From Trileptium ribeirensis (taxonomy: Eukaryota > Nematoda > Enoplea > Enoplida > Thoracostomopsidae): DNA of 64,000 bases. Position numbers and translations under genes: made by a program. Under the pieces are notes generated by a model. The model did no database searches. It was not told the DNA's origin and saw nothing but the letters and a program-made list of their open reading frames with translations. The stretch is taken from NCBI GenBank assembly GCA_030248225.1, contig JASANE010029193.1, forward strand, positions 1 through 64,000, read 5' to 3'. Position 1 is the first letter of the stretch; each line of letters opens with the position of its first letter. Shown one piece after another: positions 10,762 to 24,500 of this stretch.

Positions 10762-12917
10762 GCTGAAACATCTATTATAGTAACCCACTGGCTTCAGGAG
10801 GAAGTGAGCTGATCACATTTAGGGCTAGCTCCTGATTTTATAGCTGAAACACCTATAATAGTATTAACCCACAGGCTTCAGGACAGAGTGAACTAATCAC
10901 ATTTGGGGCTAACTCCTGGTGATATAGCTGAAACATTTATAGTAACCCACTGGCTTCAGAAGGAAGTGAGCTGATCACATTTAGGGTTAGCTCCTGATTT
11001 TATAGCTGAAACACCTATAATAAGATATCTAACCTACAGGCTTCAGGACAGAGTGAGCTAATCACATTTGGGGCTAACTCCTGGTTTTATAGCTGAAACA
11101 TCTATACTAGCCCATAGGCTTCAGGAGGGAGTGAGCTAATCACATTTGGGGCTAACTCTGGTGATAGAGCCGAAACATTTATAGTAACCCACTGGCTTCA
11201 GGAGGAGTGAGCCGAGTTTACATTTAGGGCTAGCTCCTGATTTTATAGCTGAAACACCTATAATAGTATTAACCCACAGGCTTCAGGACAGAGTGAACTA
11301 ATCACATTTGGGGCTAACTCCTGGTGATATAGCTGAAACATTTATAGTAACCCACTGGCTTCAGGAGGAAGTGAGCTGATCACATTTAGGGCTAGCTCCT
11401 GATTTTATAGCTGAAACACCTATAATAGTATTAACCCACAGGCTTCAGGACAGAGTGAGCTAATCACATTTGGGGCTAACTCCTGGTTTTATAGCTGAAA
11501 CATCTATACTAGCCCACAGGCTTCAGGAGGGAGTGAACTAATCACATTTGGGGCTAACTCCTGGTGATATAGCTGAAACATTTACAGTAACCCAGTGGCT
11601 TCAGGAGGAAGTGAGCCGATCACATTTAGGGCTAGCTCCTGATTTTATAGCTGAAACACCTATAATAGTATTAACCCACAGGCTTCAGGATATATGACCA
11701 CCACATTTGGGCTAACTCCTGGTGATATAGCTGAAACATTTATAGTAACCCACTGGCTTCAGAAGGAAGTGAGCTGATCACATTTAGGGTTAGCTTCTTA
11801 TTTATAGCTGAACACCTATAATAGTATTAACCCACAGGCTTCAGGACAGAGTGAGCTAATCACATTTGGGGCTAACTCCTGGTTTTATAGCTGAAACATC
11901 TATACTAGCCCATAGGCTTCAGGAGGGAGTGAACTAATCACATTTGGGGCTAACTCCTGGTGATATAGCTGAAACATTTATAGTAACCCACTGGCTTCAG
12001 GAGGAAGTGAGCCGATCACATTTAGGGCTAGCTCCTGATTTTATAGCTGAAACACCTATAATAGTATTAACCCACAGGCTTCAGGACAGAGTGAACTAAT
12101 CACATTTGGGGCTAACTCCTGGTGATATAGCTGAAACATTTATAGTAACCCACTGGCTTCAGGAGGAAGTGAGCTGATCACATTTAGGGCTAGCTCCTGA
12201 TTTTATAGCTGAAACACCTATAATAGTATTAACCCACAGGCTTCAGGACAGAGTGAGCTAATCACATTTGGGGCTAACTCCTGGTTTTATAGCTGAAACA
12301 TCTATACTAGCCCATAGGCTTCAGGAGGGAGTGAACTAATCACATTTGGGGCTAACTCCTGGTGATATAGCTGAAACATTTATAGTAACCCAGTGGCTTC
12401 AGGAGGAAGTGAGCCGATCACATTTAGGGCTAGCTCCTGATTTTATAGCTGAAACACCTATAATAGTATTAACCCACAGGCTTCAGGACAGAGTGAACTA
12501 ATCACATTTGGGGCTAACTCCTGGTGATATAGCTGAAACATTTATAGTAACCCACTGGCTTCAGGAGGAAGTGAGCTGATCACATTTAGGGTTAGCTCCT
12601 GATTTTATAGCGGAAACACATATAGTATTAACCCACAGGCTTCAGGACAGGGTGAGCTAATCACATTTGGGGCTAACTCCTGGTTTTATAGCTGAAACAT
12701 CTATACTAGCCCACAGGCTTCAGGAGGGAGTGAACTAATCACATTTGGGGCTAACTCCTGGTGATATAGCTGAAACATTTATAGTAAACCAGTGGCTTCA
12801 GGAGGAAGTGAGCCGATCACATTTAGGGCTAGCTCCTAATTTTATAGCGGAAACACATATAGTATTAACCCACAGGCTTCATGACGGAGTGAGCTCATCA
12901 CATTTGGGGCAAACTCC
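10762..12917 (-). repeat. ~80-bp satellite with five-monomer higher-order repeat
   Basis: Monomers of about 78-86 bases begin with TAGCTGAAACA and contain GGCTTCAGGA and CACATTTGGGGCTAACTCC or the variant CACATTTAGGGCTAGCTCC. Three monomer types alternate in the fixed order b-c-b-c'-a. The diagnostic type a (ATCTATACTAGCCCA) recurs near 11,099, 11,500, 11,897, 12,299 and 12,697, giving a higher-order period close to 400 bases and about five such units. It lies downstream of RPL13. Open frames through it are products of the repeat. Confidence 0.92.
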
Positions 12918-13069
12918 AAAAGGATTCATCATCAATGAGTTTAGCGAGATTTGTATCTATAATAATACTGCTATATATACACATTCAATATCGAGTAATA
13001 GAGTATAAAACTTATGCACTGGAGTGTTCCTCACAAGTGGTTTTATACTTATATAATACACTGTAAAGC

Positions 13070-13342
13070 TTAAACCTTTCATGCCCGAATTAATTTAAGT
13101 ATCGTGCAATGTTTGACAAACTCAAGCCTGCGCCAGGGATCGAGCCCGAAACGTACGGCTGAAACTTGTGTACACAAACCACTGAGCTATCTGAGAGCTG
13201 TTGCTCGGTTCCTTAAGGAACCTCACAATGCGAGCGAATAACAACGCACGTTCAAACGTACAATATACGACAAACTTAGTAAACACAACGAGTCGCAACG
13301 TGCGTTGGGTCCATTTGGACCTTACGGGCATGAGAGGGTTAG
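13070..13342 (-). mobile_element. piggyBac-like MITE with tRNA-like core, copy 1
   Basis: Starts TTAAACCTTTCATGCCCG and ends CGGGCATGAGAGGGTTA; the ends are inverted repeats of about 16 bases. TTAA target sites and CCCT-type termini are features of the piggyBac superfamily. On the minus strand the inside has GATAGCTCAGTGGTTTG (A-box-like) and GGGCTCGATCCC (B-box-like) about 35-40 bases apart. Nearly identical to the copy at 13,366-13,638. Non-coding. Confidence 0.78.
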
Positions 13343-13365
13343 TTATGCGATTGGTTAATTTTTAA

Positions 13366-13638
13366 TTAAACCTTTCATGCCCGAATTAATTTAAGTATCG
13401 TGCAATGTTTGACAAACTCAAGCCTGCGCCAGGGATCGAGCCCGAAACGTACGGCTGAAACTTGTGTACGCAAACCACTGAGCTATCTGAGAGCTGTTGC
13501 TCGGTTCCTTAAGGAACCTCACAATACGAGCGAATAACAACGCACGTTCAAACGTACAATATACGACAAACTTAGTAAACACAACGAGTCGCAACGTGCG
13601 TTGGGTCCATTTGGACCTTACGGGCATGAGAGGGTTAA
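13366..13638 (-). mobile_element. piggyBac-like MITE with tRNA-like core, copy 2
   Basis: The clearest family member: TTAA stands at both ends (13,366-13,369 and 13,635-13,638) just outside inverted termini ACCTTTCATGCCCG and CGGGCATGAGAGGG. The minus-strand A-box-like motif lies at about 13,470-13,489 and the B-box-like motif at about 13,432-13,444. It differs from copy 1 at only a few positions, so the tandem pair is recent. Confidence 0.82.
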
Positions 13639-14621
13639 CTAAAATTTAACTCAATTCAGGAAGTCGTTTTTCGACTCAAAAAATGCGTTAAGCCTTTGTC
13701 TAACGACTGACTCAAAGCTTGACTCCTAATGGTCAAGGATCGACTCACATGCTGAGTCGAGCAAATTTTTTTTGGCCGAGCCACACCTGGATTCATTTTT
13801 ATGAGTTGGGAAAGAATCTTCCGACTGAAGCTAAATTTTGACTCAGTTTTAAAGTGCTTATTCTTCGTGACTTAGTAGTAAATAAACAAATTTGATAAAA
13901 TTTTCACAGGTACATATTAACGAACATAACGTTAACAATACTGATATGTTAGTCATTTTAAAAGTTTCAATAGTGAAGTTTTTGGGTCTTTGGTATCATT
14001 CGACTCCGCTCGAGAGTCGTGTCAGAAAAGATACATTTGGGCAATATTTCTAAAAAAATTTTCGTATTTTGAATTTCCAAAACTTTGGAAAATAATTTTC
14101 TAGGAAAATATATATGTTCTATCATTCCAAAAGCGGTAAAATCAGTTCAAACGATTCCCGGATTAACAACTTGGGGTTAGGCAAAGGCTTAGCCTTAGGG
14201 TTTCATATAAACAAAAATAATTCTACCACCATTACACAAACTTGTCAATGCGGTTTGACCTGTATATAGAATTACAATTAGCAAAAAAAGTTTGGTCACC
14301 AAAACCATCTGTCCGAAAATTCTGTGCCAACCTGGACGAAATGAGAAAACTACATCATTTCTAAATCGCCTTGTCGAGCTGAGTTATTATCAAAATCTCC
14401 GCTGTAATTTTGAAATTTCCAGCTGTCGAAAAGAACCAAGTTTTAGGTTAAACCTAGAACGTTTTCACTGTCAATAAATGTAAATGAGCGTGAACAGTGT
14501 CTAAATTATTATCCTTTTTAACGATTCTTGCTGGAACTGCTATAGCTGTAACTACTCGCACAGCATTTCTGTAACAAAATATCCTTAGTTATAGATAGTT
14601 TCATCATTGCTTCTTTTTATT

Positions 14622-14876
14622 TTAACCCTGTCATGCAGGAATTTGTGTATAGTGCGATGTTTGACAAACTCAAGCTAGGGCTAGGAATCGAACTCGGAAC
14701 GTAAAGGTGAAACTGGTGTACGCAAACCACTGAGCTATCTGGGAGCTGTCGCTCGGTTCCTTGAGGGACCTCACAACGTGAACGAGTAACAACGCACGTT
14801 CAAACGTACCACATACGGCAAACACAGTAAACACGACTTCGCAATGTGCGTTTAATCCATTTTGATTAAAAGGATT
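14622..14876 (-). mobile_element. Diverged MITE with tRNA-like core
   Basis: Begins TTAACCCTGTCATGCAGG. On the minus strand it carries AGATAGCTCAGTGGTTTGCG and GAGTTCGATTCC, the best A-box and B-box matches in the family. The other terminus is not clearly preserved (end coordinate approximate). Confidence 0.62.
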
Positions 14877-15432
14877 GAATGAGTACCGCTATCCACGCCA
14901 TCAAAGCCAAGTGGTGTTCACAAAACAAGCAGCTAGTAGACCCGATTGCCCCTTTGGAGATTTTACAACCATTGTTAAAATTTAATGAAAATTCATAGCC
15001 AACAATAGCAATGCAACAATAACAACAGCAGAAAATAAGACTAAAGGCTTGGCATACTTGACCAACATTGTAATGCGGAGATTTTACAATCTGGTCACAG
15101 ACAACCTGACTTTACCTGCCACTTATAGAAAAATAATGCGGAATAACATCATAATGTTCCTCATTCTACCGGAGAATACACCAATACGTAAACGGTCACC
15201 GCTTCAAAAACAGCGACGGAAGACAGCGCATTTTAAGTGCATTGTGCCAAAACAAAAGACATTTACGGAGATAACACATCGACATCGGCCAGCAGTATTT
15301 GTTTGATACTATGAGACAGAAGGTGTGTCGAGAAATCAGTAGGCTTAAAACTTAGTCTGCGAATACGGCATGGAAACCGGACCTATGTATAGTACATTTC
15401 AACGCGCAGACCGCCCAACACCAGTCCACATT

Positions 15433-15438
15433 TTTATT
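15433..15438 (-). terminator. RPL13 polyadenylation signal AATAAA
   Basis: TTTATT on the plus strand reads AATAAA on the minus strand, about 65 bases after the RPL13 stop codon. A short 3' UTR is usual for ribosomal protein genes. The signal is absent from the inverted left-arm copy. Confidence 0.65.
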
Positions 15439-15501
15439 TCATAATTATACACAGAAGGCCCAACAGTAGTTGGGAATAACATTTTGAGTCGAAAAAAATT
15501 A

Positions 15502-18500
15502 CTATTTCTTGCCGCCAGATTCAGCAGCCTCTGCGTCTCGTGCCTTCTTTTCGCGATAGCCTTGTAACCGTTTGTGCGCTTGGGCCTGTCGCAGTGAATT
15601 GAATGCCCTGAAAAATTATAGTTTGATGTTTTGGCTTCAACGTTCACGACCATACCAATACTGGCCCAAGTAACCCTTAGGGGCGTTAGATTATAACATT
15701 AATAGAAAAGAGAACACCTTACAACCAGGAGTTCGGGAGCCGCCGACTTAGGCTTAGTGTTTTTCATATAAGCTCAGGCTAAGGCTTAGTATATCGAGAA
15801 CGGTATTTTCTTTACGTCCCTCAGGTCTACTTTGACCTAAATACTTATGTCTTAAAGAGCAACGGACGAAAATTATATACGGCGCGGCAATAATTTGTGT
15901 ATTCAGAAGCTGTGGAATTGAAGGCGGATTCACTTTGCGATGTAGCGAAACAGTCAGACATAAAGTGCACTCAAAACTGAAATTAGTCGAAATTTCGTCC
16001 AAACCAAATGAGATATAATTTCATTTATTTAGATGCGTCGAAATCGATGGAAATTTATTTTGTTCTTTTGGTAATAGACCCGGCTAACAATACGTGCAAT
16101 CGTTCGACATTTGTCAATCGTGTCAGGCAGGGACTGTACACCCCAATGGTGGTAGCTGTTCAGTATAAAGTCAGTAAAATAGTGCCTTCAAAGGCGCGGA
16201 TAGATGCAATTATGTCTGGAGCTAAGTACGGGCGGACGCAATTTCGCATGTATTTTTGTTCGCGACTGTAGATATATTAATTGCTCAAAAATCTTAGCTT
16301 GTTCACATATTTTATTTTTAGAAAAAATTTATTTCGTCGAGCGAGCGACAGTCATTTTTGGCGTGTACCGCACAGCTCATGGTCTCACCAGCTCATAATA
16401 GAAGTTTGTTGCCTGGTGCATGTGTTTATCTGATCCATGCCAATTATAGTATTAACTGTTAACGCCCGAACTAGTTTCGGCAGGGTACAATACAGGACAA
16501 GTCAACCCGTGACTCAGGATCGAACCCCAATCGCATGCGTGAGAACGGCGTACGCAAACCACTCAGTTATCTGGAAGCTGATGCTCGGGTTCTTAAGAAA
16601 CATGGAGCTGAGCGAATACCAAGCCGCGTACACATATATATACACAACGCAACATACTTTGTTTGCACAGCGCGTTGGAATATGTGGTTATGTAAATTGG
16701 CAGTGTTGGGCATGAAAGGGTTTAACAAAATTATTCCGCGTTCTTCAAAGTTATATATACTAAAACCGAAACAGCAAAAATTTGAGCTGATGTATGTACT
16801 AACTTATGAACTAACTTGTGAAGACTATAGGAATATTGCAACTACAGTAAAAACCGTAAAAAAAATACAGTTACAATCAGAATTAGGTGGACGTAAAATC
16901 GAACACAGACGAAATCGAGCGATAGCGCAATCGAACGATCTACATTAAAACGAAATTCGTTAAATTAAACGCAAACCTTTATTTTTTAATAAATGTTTTT
17001 TATTTTATTGTAACATAATTGAAATTCGTCAAATCAGGACGAAAGCTATATCCAGCGATCGATTTTCCAACAAAAAATTAGAAATTTCGAAAAAAACTTT
17101 TAAAATTTTTGTCGAAATTTCTAAAATTCTATGATAAACCTTTTCGGTTTTATGTAATTTTTATAGGAGTATTTTTATTCTATCTCAGTAGTGACAGACA
17201 TCATTTCTTAACGATTCCCACGTTACGACCATAATAGGAGCACAGGATCATATACCGTAATTGAGTATACTTTTGACTGTGTTAATCCTAGGAATTACCT
17301 TAGGACAAATACAAAGATAATAATATACAAAACTTATAGCAGAGGCAGATTATGGCGGGTATTGCGAACGGCATATTGGAGTAAGCACAGTGAGATATTA
17401 TGACAAAATTCTAAATTTGACGAGGATTTGCTAAAACCAAGCAACTTACTTATAATTCTTTTCGTCGTCAGTAATCACTCGGGGCTTTTCGTAGACCAAC
17501 TGCTTTTTATACGCCAGAACTGGTCCGCGTAGCTGTGTGGCGAGCTTCAGTTCTTCAGCCTGAAAACAAAAACGCTGTTATCGTAACTAGTGTGAAAATT
17601 CTTAGATTAGAGCGACTTCAAAATTCGCAGACAACACGATTGGGACTCCAACTTATCATACAAACAGTAGCGCGGTTAATTAAGTCATCGGCGATTCAAA
17701 ATGAGAACATCTAACTAATTTGCGTTTGCTTGAAAAGGACAAATTACCACCGCATCATGTTTTTACATACAATGCTATAATAGAAACTATTTTAAGAACC
17801 CACATGGGCAAAAATCTGATACCACAATAAAATTTCTAATTATAGTTGATGACAACTTTGCGTCGCGTCGCACTCATTACTGAATTTATGTGGCTCTGAT
17901 GAAGTTTATTGGATTTGCTGCGGTGAATGCCTTCAGTTGGAATCGAATTTCAAACTACCTGCCTTGACTCCTTTTGATCCTTTTGACCGAAAGATACCTA
18001 TTATTACGACCATTTCAGAACACCACGACTTTCAAAATATATCGCCCCAAAATATATAATTAGCGGAAGAACATTATTGAAATCTTTCAACATAACCTAA
18101 GCGGAAATAATACAGATCAAAAGCACCTTATGGGCTCCAAATCACCCTATTTAAACTTAACCCCAGCCGCCTACCAACATCGGAACCGATATGTAGCAAA
18201 TTTAAACGATTCGGGCATTTTCGGCGGAGTATTCACTGGATCACTGGATTTGTTTCTTACAGAGCGAACGTATAATATATTAACATAATTTTGAGCAAAA
18301 TCCGGGCATCAAAAAAGCAAACTGTCTTTAAAAGCTTCGCGTGTGCTCTGTAAAAACAGATTCAACGAATGATGCCCAACAATATTTTTTGGAGGGGCGC
18401 TGGCTGAAGCGTTCGACTTCACAATGCCAAGCAGCAACACTGTCATAAGTCAAACTTTCTTACAGAAGGACAAAAGTGATGGGCCTGTTCAAAAGTGAAT

Positions 18501-21500
18501 CAACATGGCAAAATTGGCAGAAGACCTTAGCTTAAGGCTAAGATATGGGTCATTTCACGAAACCATATCATTTTAGTCGGGGGGGGGCTACATCGACACG
18601 TTTTGGCCCATACCACCAGTCTTTTGGAAGGAAATTTAATGTCGCTGTGAGATGTAATAATAGCATGTCCGACGGTCATGAGGTATGGTGGACCTCTGTA
18701 CCCTTAACATAGCAGGAGCCAGAGACATTCAAACCGGGTTGGCCAAATGAAGCAAAAAACACATGTCCCACTATAAAAGTTTGCCGTATCGCTAGCACGT
18801 GATGCATATATGTGTTTTTCATTTCAGTATGATGCTTTTGATATTTGCTAATTTTTGCGCAAAAACTTGGGAGTAAGCATCAACACTGAAGCTGGCGTCA
18901 AGCTTCCGAAAATTTTTTTCGTGACAAGTAGTCCCCCCCGACCATGGTCAAATCTGGCACCTTGCATACGGTGGTGAATAACATCAAAGTGCACTAGCGC
19001 CAAAATGCTAATCATAATCAGTACAGGTATTATTGAAAAAAAAAGAATATCAGCGTCTATCCATGTGTTGTTTGATCATGAGGTCGCAGGTCACAAAGTG
19101 CCAAAAATGGGGTATGCAAAATATAACCCCCTCCCCGACCTGACCTAAAAAAAGCCGCATACAGTCTTACAATAGGCCGGATAGAAACATAGTAAAGCTC
19201 CAGTAGAATCGACCCAAGTATTAGAGATTTTTTAATGAAAATGTAGTCCTCACCCCGACCGCATGTATAATAAAAGAAACTGAAGGTGGCAAGAACCATA
19301 GTATATAACTTCATCATCATTCATCATCATTGCACCATGACATGAGGCCGTACGGTTAACTGGGTAGCTAGGGAACCCTTCTGTCTGCCCGCACATCTAT
19401 TCTTCGCATTGTCCTTGGTATCATCACCTAAATAAGCTAATCATAGATCAATAATTACCAATTATAATTATTAATATTATATACAATATTATTAATTAAT
19501 AATATTATCAATAATTACCACGATTATTGTGTTTGTTTTACAGCAGCAGCGTGTTAAAATAGATCTAAAATCTCTAGAAATAGCCAAAGTTTCACGCAAT
19601 GTATGTAGTAGGAAGGTGTAGCCCCTCGACCTGAAGTGTAGCCCCCCCCCCCGATAAACACATATCGGGGTGCCAATTTTTACAAGGCCTAAAAGGATAT
19701 GCCTGGACATCCCCCACTCATGGTTGATTTATTAGCATAAAATGGTATCAGTAGGTGCTGTCTCCGTTGCGCTAGAAACACTTCTGCAACAGGATTCTTC
19801 TAAATTGGTCGATTTTTAACCATAAAATGGCCCTAGCTGCACCAATTTTAGGTCGCAAGTTCTCCAAATGGCTTGACTGTGACCCTTTTGGTCCAACTTA
19901 CATACAAACAGACCATGATTCACATGTCACTGCGTTAGCCTACAGAATAATGACTTATTTCGGATTAAAATTTGCCACCCAGGGGTACCCTTTGCGACCC
20001 CTGTAGCAGGTTTCAGGTAGCTCGTTTTTCATAAAGACATCGATATTCAAAAAATTCAGGGATTTTTATGTCGGAAGGGGTCTAGACACTGTACATACGA
20101 AAACGTTTCATTTTGGCTTCAAAACGTGGTGTTTCAGAAGAAGTACATGGTTTCGTGAAATGACCCATATAGAAAAACACGGAAAATTAACACAATAATG
20201 TTAACTGATTCCGTAAGTCTATGCGGTTAGTCCGTATTTGCATTCATTATATACCAGATTGTGTGTGCTCATGAAACCAACTCTAAATAATAACACACAG
20301 TATGACGTGTGTTACGTAAACTAATACCCTTGGAACATGTAAACTACACTAGCATTTACTACTAACTAGCAAGGCGGTGGGAAACGAAGCGAGTGTGACT
20401 ACTGTGCCCTTATTGAGGAGTATGGCGTTCATAAGGCAAGTCGCTAAGCTCGCTTAAATGCCCATGGTTGCAATTATACAAAGGAAATACTGTAGAGACA
20501 ACGCTACAGGCTTTCAGTATTATATTAATACCACAAAACTCTTTATTTCATCTTCCAATAACCAAAAACAAACAAATTTGAAATTGGTAAATCACAAATT
20601 TTAGGAAAAAAAAATAATTTGAAAAGTCATTTTATGTAGTAGGCCCTAAGATTTGTGTTATTAGATGCATTCCACGCAAATACAAATGTTTTTATCATAT
20701 TTAGAACCCTGAAACCTAGGAGTACGTTCGACTGACCTATTTATATCTATATTAGAAAATTGGCCAAATTTGAATATTTTGGTGCCAAAATTGACCAAAT
20801 TTTGTCCTTGTCCGTCCCCCATGGTTAATAACACAGCCAATACGGTGTTAAATCGATCAAATCAACTTATATACCATGTTAAATCACCCTACAATCTCAT
20901 AATTCAGACTCATCAAGCACACATCTTCCTTTGTGAAAAATTAGAAATTTCATCTTTGGGGTATATATTTTAAACATTGGCTCGTAGCTGGAAAACAGCA
21001 GCTCTGACACAAATTGTACAAAAGGAAAGTTGTAGCTCTTGAGAGGATTCTGTTTTTCACTGCAAAACCTCTATTTCGAGATATAGCTCGCAAAACATGT
21101 ATATATACCCAGATAGCCAAACTTCAAAAATTGTAACTTTGGCCCTTGCGGGACCAATTTTCACCCAGAATGCGTGATCGGTGGGTTTGGTTCCAACTAA
21201 AGGGCACAAATAGATTGAATTTGTGATCGCATAAAAATAAAACTATGAGAGTTAAATCCATCCGGTGGTGAGTGAGTTATGATATCCACAGATAGACAAA
21301 AATAAATTTTTACGGTTTTTGCCGCTATAGATGGAAAATGCCAATTTATTCAAATAGCATTATCATAAAATTTTCCTAATCAAACAATCTACACAATACA
21401 TATACTTTAAAAAAAGGCCGCGCTACAACCCAGTCGAATAAGCTTTTGAACTAAAAAAATCCCATTCCATTCAATCGTTTGCCTAAGTTCACCAGAATAA

Positions 21501-24500
21501 AAATAATTATTATATAAAATTTTATTTTCCCACGAGCAAATTGCGAGCGAGCACGAAGGCAAAAACGAGCCAGCAGCGGTCAATTACGACGAGTACAGTA
21601 GTTATGGCTTCAAGCAGTACCAAGACAGCTACGCCTTACCGAGCTATCGCCAGCACGCGGCTTGCTCAATTTCTTCGGGAAGATAATCAGTCGAGACTGG
21701 TATTCTTTCAAGCGCTGAACGTTGCGCTGGAGAGACTCGAGCGAGCGATTTGTGCGGCGGTGGTCAACCGAAATCCCAATCGTACGCGCATGTTTTTTAT
21801 TAATGCCGGCAGCCTAAAAGGAATAATATTAGTCCGGGGCTATCCACGAAATTATATTCCACATTCAATTAACGATACCGCTTCCATCTGCATTCGAAAC
21901 AGGCAGCAAAGGAGCCCTCGCACAAGTCAAGCATAATTTCCCTACTCCGACGGTTCAATATTTCCCCGAATTTTGTTGACTCAGAAGTGAAAGTGCTGAA
22001 TTTGATCACCGCGACTTGGCCTTCTCCAACTTTGGTCTCCTCTGTGCGATTTTCTCGTTGTCCCTACCAAAAATTTAGGCTTCCAGATTTTCCGCCTTCT
22101 GAATTTTTTTCGCTTCTAGGGATAAAACAAAACAACTAATAAAAATGGTATTTTTCAAAAGTATATATTAGTCATTATCTAGTATTACCATAAATTTTTG
22201 ATAAATATAAAGTTGCATTAACTTATTTTTAACCTAACTCAAATTTGTCCTAGCAAATTTTCAGCGTTTTTAACTAGTTTAAAGCTTTGCACTGAAAAAC
22301 GCGAAATTTTGTCGTTGTCAATTTTTAGCTGTGGAAGCCCCTGGCTCAACTGACAGAGCTCTAGTTTTATATTTCCGATGGCAAAACCTGGCGTTTGTAG
22401 ACTCCGAACCAGCCCCGACTGATCTGAAGGTTGCTTCCAATTCATGTAGTCTGGTAACATTTTGCGGCACTGGTCCCGAATAAGAGCCGGTCCATGGCAC
22501 CTAACTAAATTATCAACGAATGGCGAAGTCAGGCCGCCACGAGCACACAAAAGTTCCCACGGCGGCACAGTGAAAATATTAGCAGTCACATTAACAAATA
22601 TTTTTCGATAAAACGATCTGACTGATACGATAACAAACTGAAGTCCACTCGAACGTCCGACAATGAGCACAGTTGAGCGGAGTCCGAGTCAATGACATCA
22701 ACACAAGCAACACCTACAGTGGACATATCAGCGCTGGATTCTTCAAGTTAAGTGCGATAACAAATTTAAGTCCTGTTGGACGCCCTACAATCAGCACGGT
22801 TGAGCAGTCTAAGTCAATCACATCAATACATAAACACAAGCAACACCTACAGTGGACATATCAGCGCTGGATTCTTCAAGTTAAGTGCGATAACAAATTT
22901 AAGTCCTGTTGGACGCCCTACAATCAGCACGGTTGAGCAGTCTAAGTCAATCACATCAATACATAAACACAAGCAACACCTACAGTGGACATATCAGCGT
23001 GGGATTCCTCATATTAAATACGATAACAAATTGAAGTCCTGTTGGACGCCCGACAATCAGCACGGTTGACCAGTCTGAGTCAATCACATAAACACAAGCA
23101 ACACGTACAGTAGACATATCAGCGCGAGGTTCCTCATGTTAAATACGATAACAAACTGTTGGACGCCCGACAATCAGCGCGGTTGAGCGGAGTCCGAGTC
23201 AACCACATCTACACATGAACATATGCAATACCTACAGACTACACATATCAGCGCGGGATTCCTCAGTACAAGTTTACTTCAAACATTATATACACTTTCT
23301 AGATACGATTACAAAGAAAACAAAAATCACAATATCCATACAACTTTCATAAATTGCTGGATAACTAGGCGGCATTCAGCAATCGAGCAAATAATACTCA
23401 GACACTTTTTAGTTCTTCTCGTAGATCTAACTGGCTACCGTTTAAGCGCTTCGGTTGAAAACATAATCTCATTTACTGAAATTGATGGTGAGCTAAGTAA
23501 TCCTAAGCATTAAGCCAATTTCTATTCTTCCTTAAATTATCCAGCTCAAGCTAAGTTTATTACCCATCTGTCAGTGATATCACTCGTATCAAAAGATTCA
23601 TTATTTATTTCGAAATAAAACCCACCTTTAGCTCTTCGATTGTAAACCCTCGTCCCAATCGAGTTTTTGTATTGTAGCGCTTCGTTGGGCATCGAACCAG
23701 CGGCCGAATATATCCTTTTACCGGGCGTGGCGCAATTTTCTAAAACAAACACAAATACATTAATCGGGTTGTATAATTTCTAATAAAGTGACACTGCGTC
23801 TGCGATAACTAATTAAAACAGAGTTAGCGTCGTTAGTGGAGTTTCCTCAAACTCTAATTAGTCTATCTGTTCGTGGCACAGCTCTTCACTACGCAGACGG
23901 ATTACCGCAATTTTTATTCGATGCGTAATGAAATATAGTTGTGTACTTAGCTTTATAATAGCGCTGCTCATATGATCCTACCTAAATTTTCACAACACCA
24001 ACACGATTGGGAGAGTTTTCTATTTTGGGCATCCGTGGTCAACAATTTAGGTTATAACTCTTACCACAAGCTGTGCATCAATAAATGAAGACTGGTTTTT
24101 CTTGTTGAAAGCTACAATTTTGTTTTTGTCAGAGCAGCCGTTTTCGAGCTATAAGTAAAATTTAACAATGCGCCCAAAAAAGTAAAAATTTCAAAATATT
24201 GACAGAGCAAGTTTTTTTTATTTCTAAGGGTGACCAGTGAGATTAAAAGGTTATTTAAGCCCTTAAACACGTTGGTTTCATTATTTTAACGTTGGTTTCA
24301 TTATTTTAAGCCCACACTGTGTGTGTCATTAAACCTGCGGGACGGAACAAAATTTGATAAACTTCGCACCAACATAGTCAAAATTTTGCTACTTCTTCAA
24401 TATTACTATAGGTCTCGGTGTTGCTGAATACCATAGAAGCAATTACATTTCCGTGGTATGCATCAATGTAAAGCCAAACTATACAATTATTCTTGTATAC

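Larger units (their letters stand above)
9962..19772 (-). repeat. Right arm of giant imperfect palindrome
   Basis: This is the inverted partner of 380-9,252. It holds the 3' flank of RPL13, the well-preserved satellite, four MITE copies, RPL13 exons 5 and 4, and about 2.2 kb of RPL13 intron 3. The arm ends near 19,772 (TGCTGTCTCCGTTGCGCTAG) inside that intron; beyond it no match to the left side is visible. The functional exons and the regular satellite make this arm look like the original copy. Confidence 0.88.

Noticed and set aside
12745..13008. Open frames in the satellite arrays (also 8,351-8,671 and 7,487-7,732)
   Set aside because: Frames arise from the repeating monomer and end where the array ends.
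13122..13627. Two nearly identical 69-residue open frames
   Set aside because: They lie wholly inside the two tandem MITE copies and overlap the tRNA-like core.
380..19772. Palindrome as one large foldback transposon
   Set aside because: The arms contain host gene exons and ordinary introns, no transposase is present, and the right edge lies inside a gene without a clean terminus or target duplication.
22239..22670. 143-residue minus-strand open frame in RPL13 intron 2
   Set aside because: No recognisable domain and no supported start codon, and the RPL13 splice joins skip it. It may be a repeat fragment.
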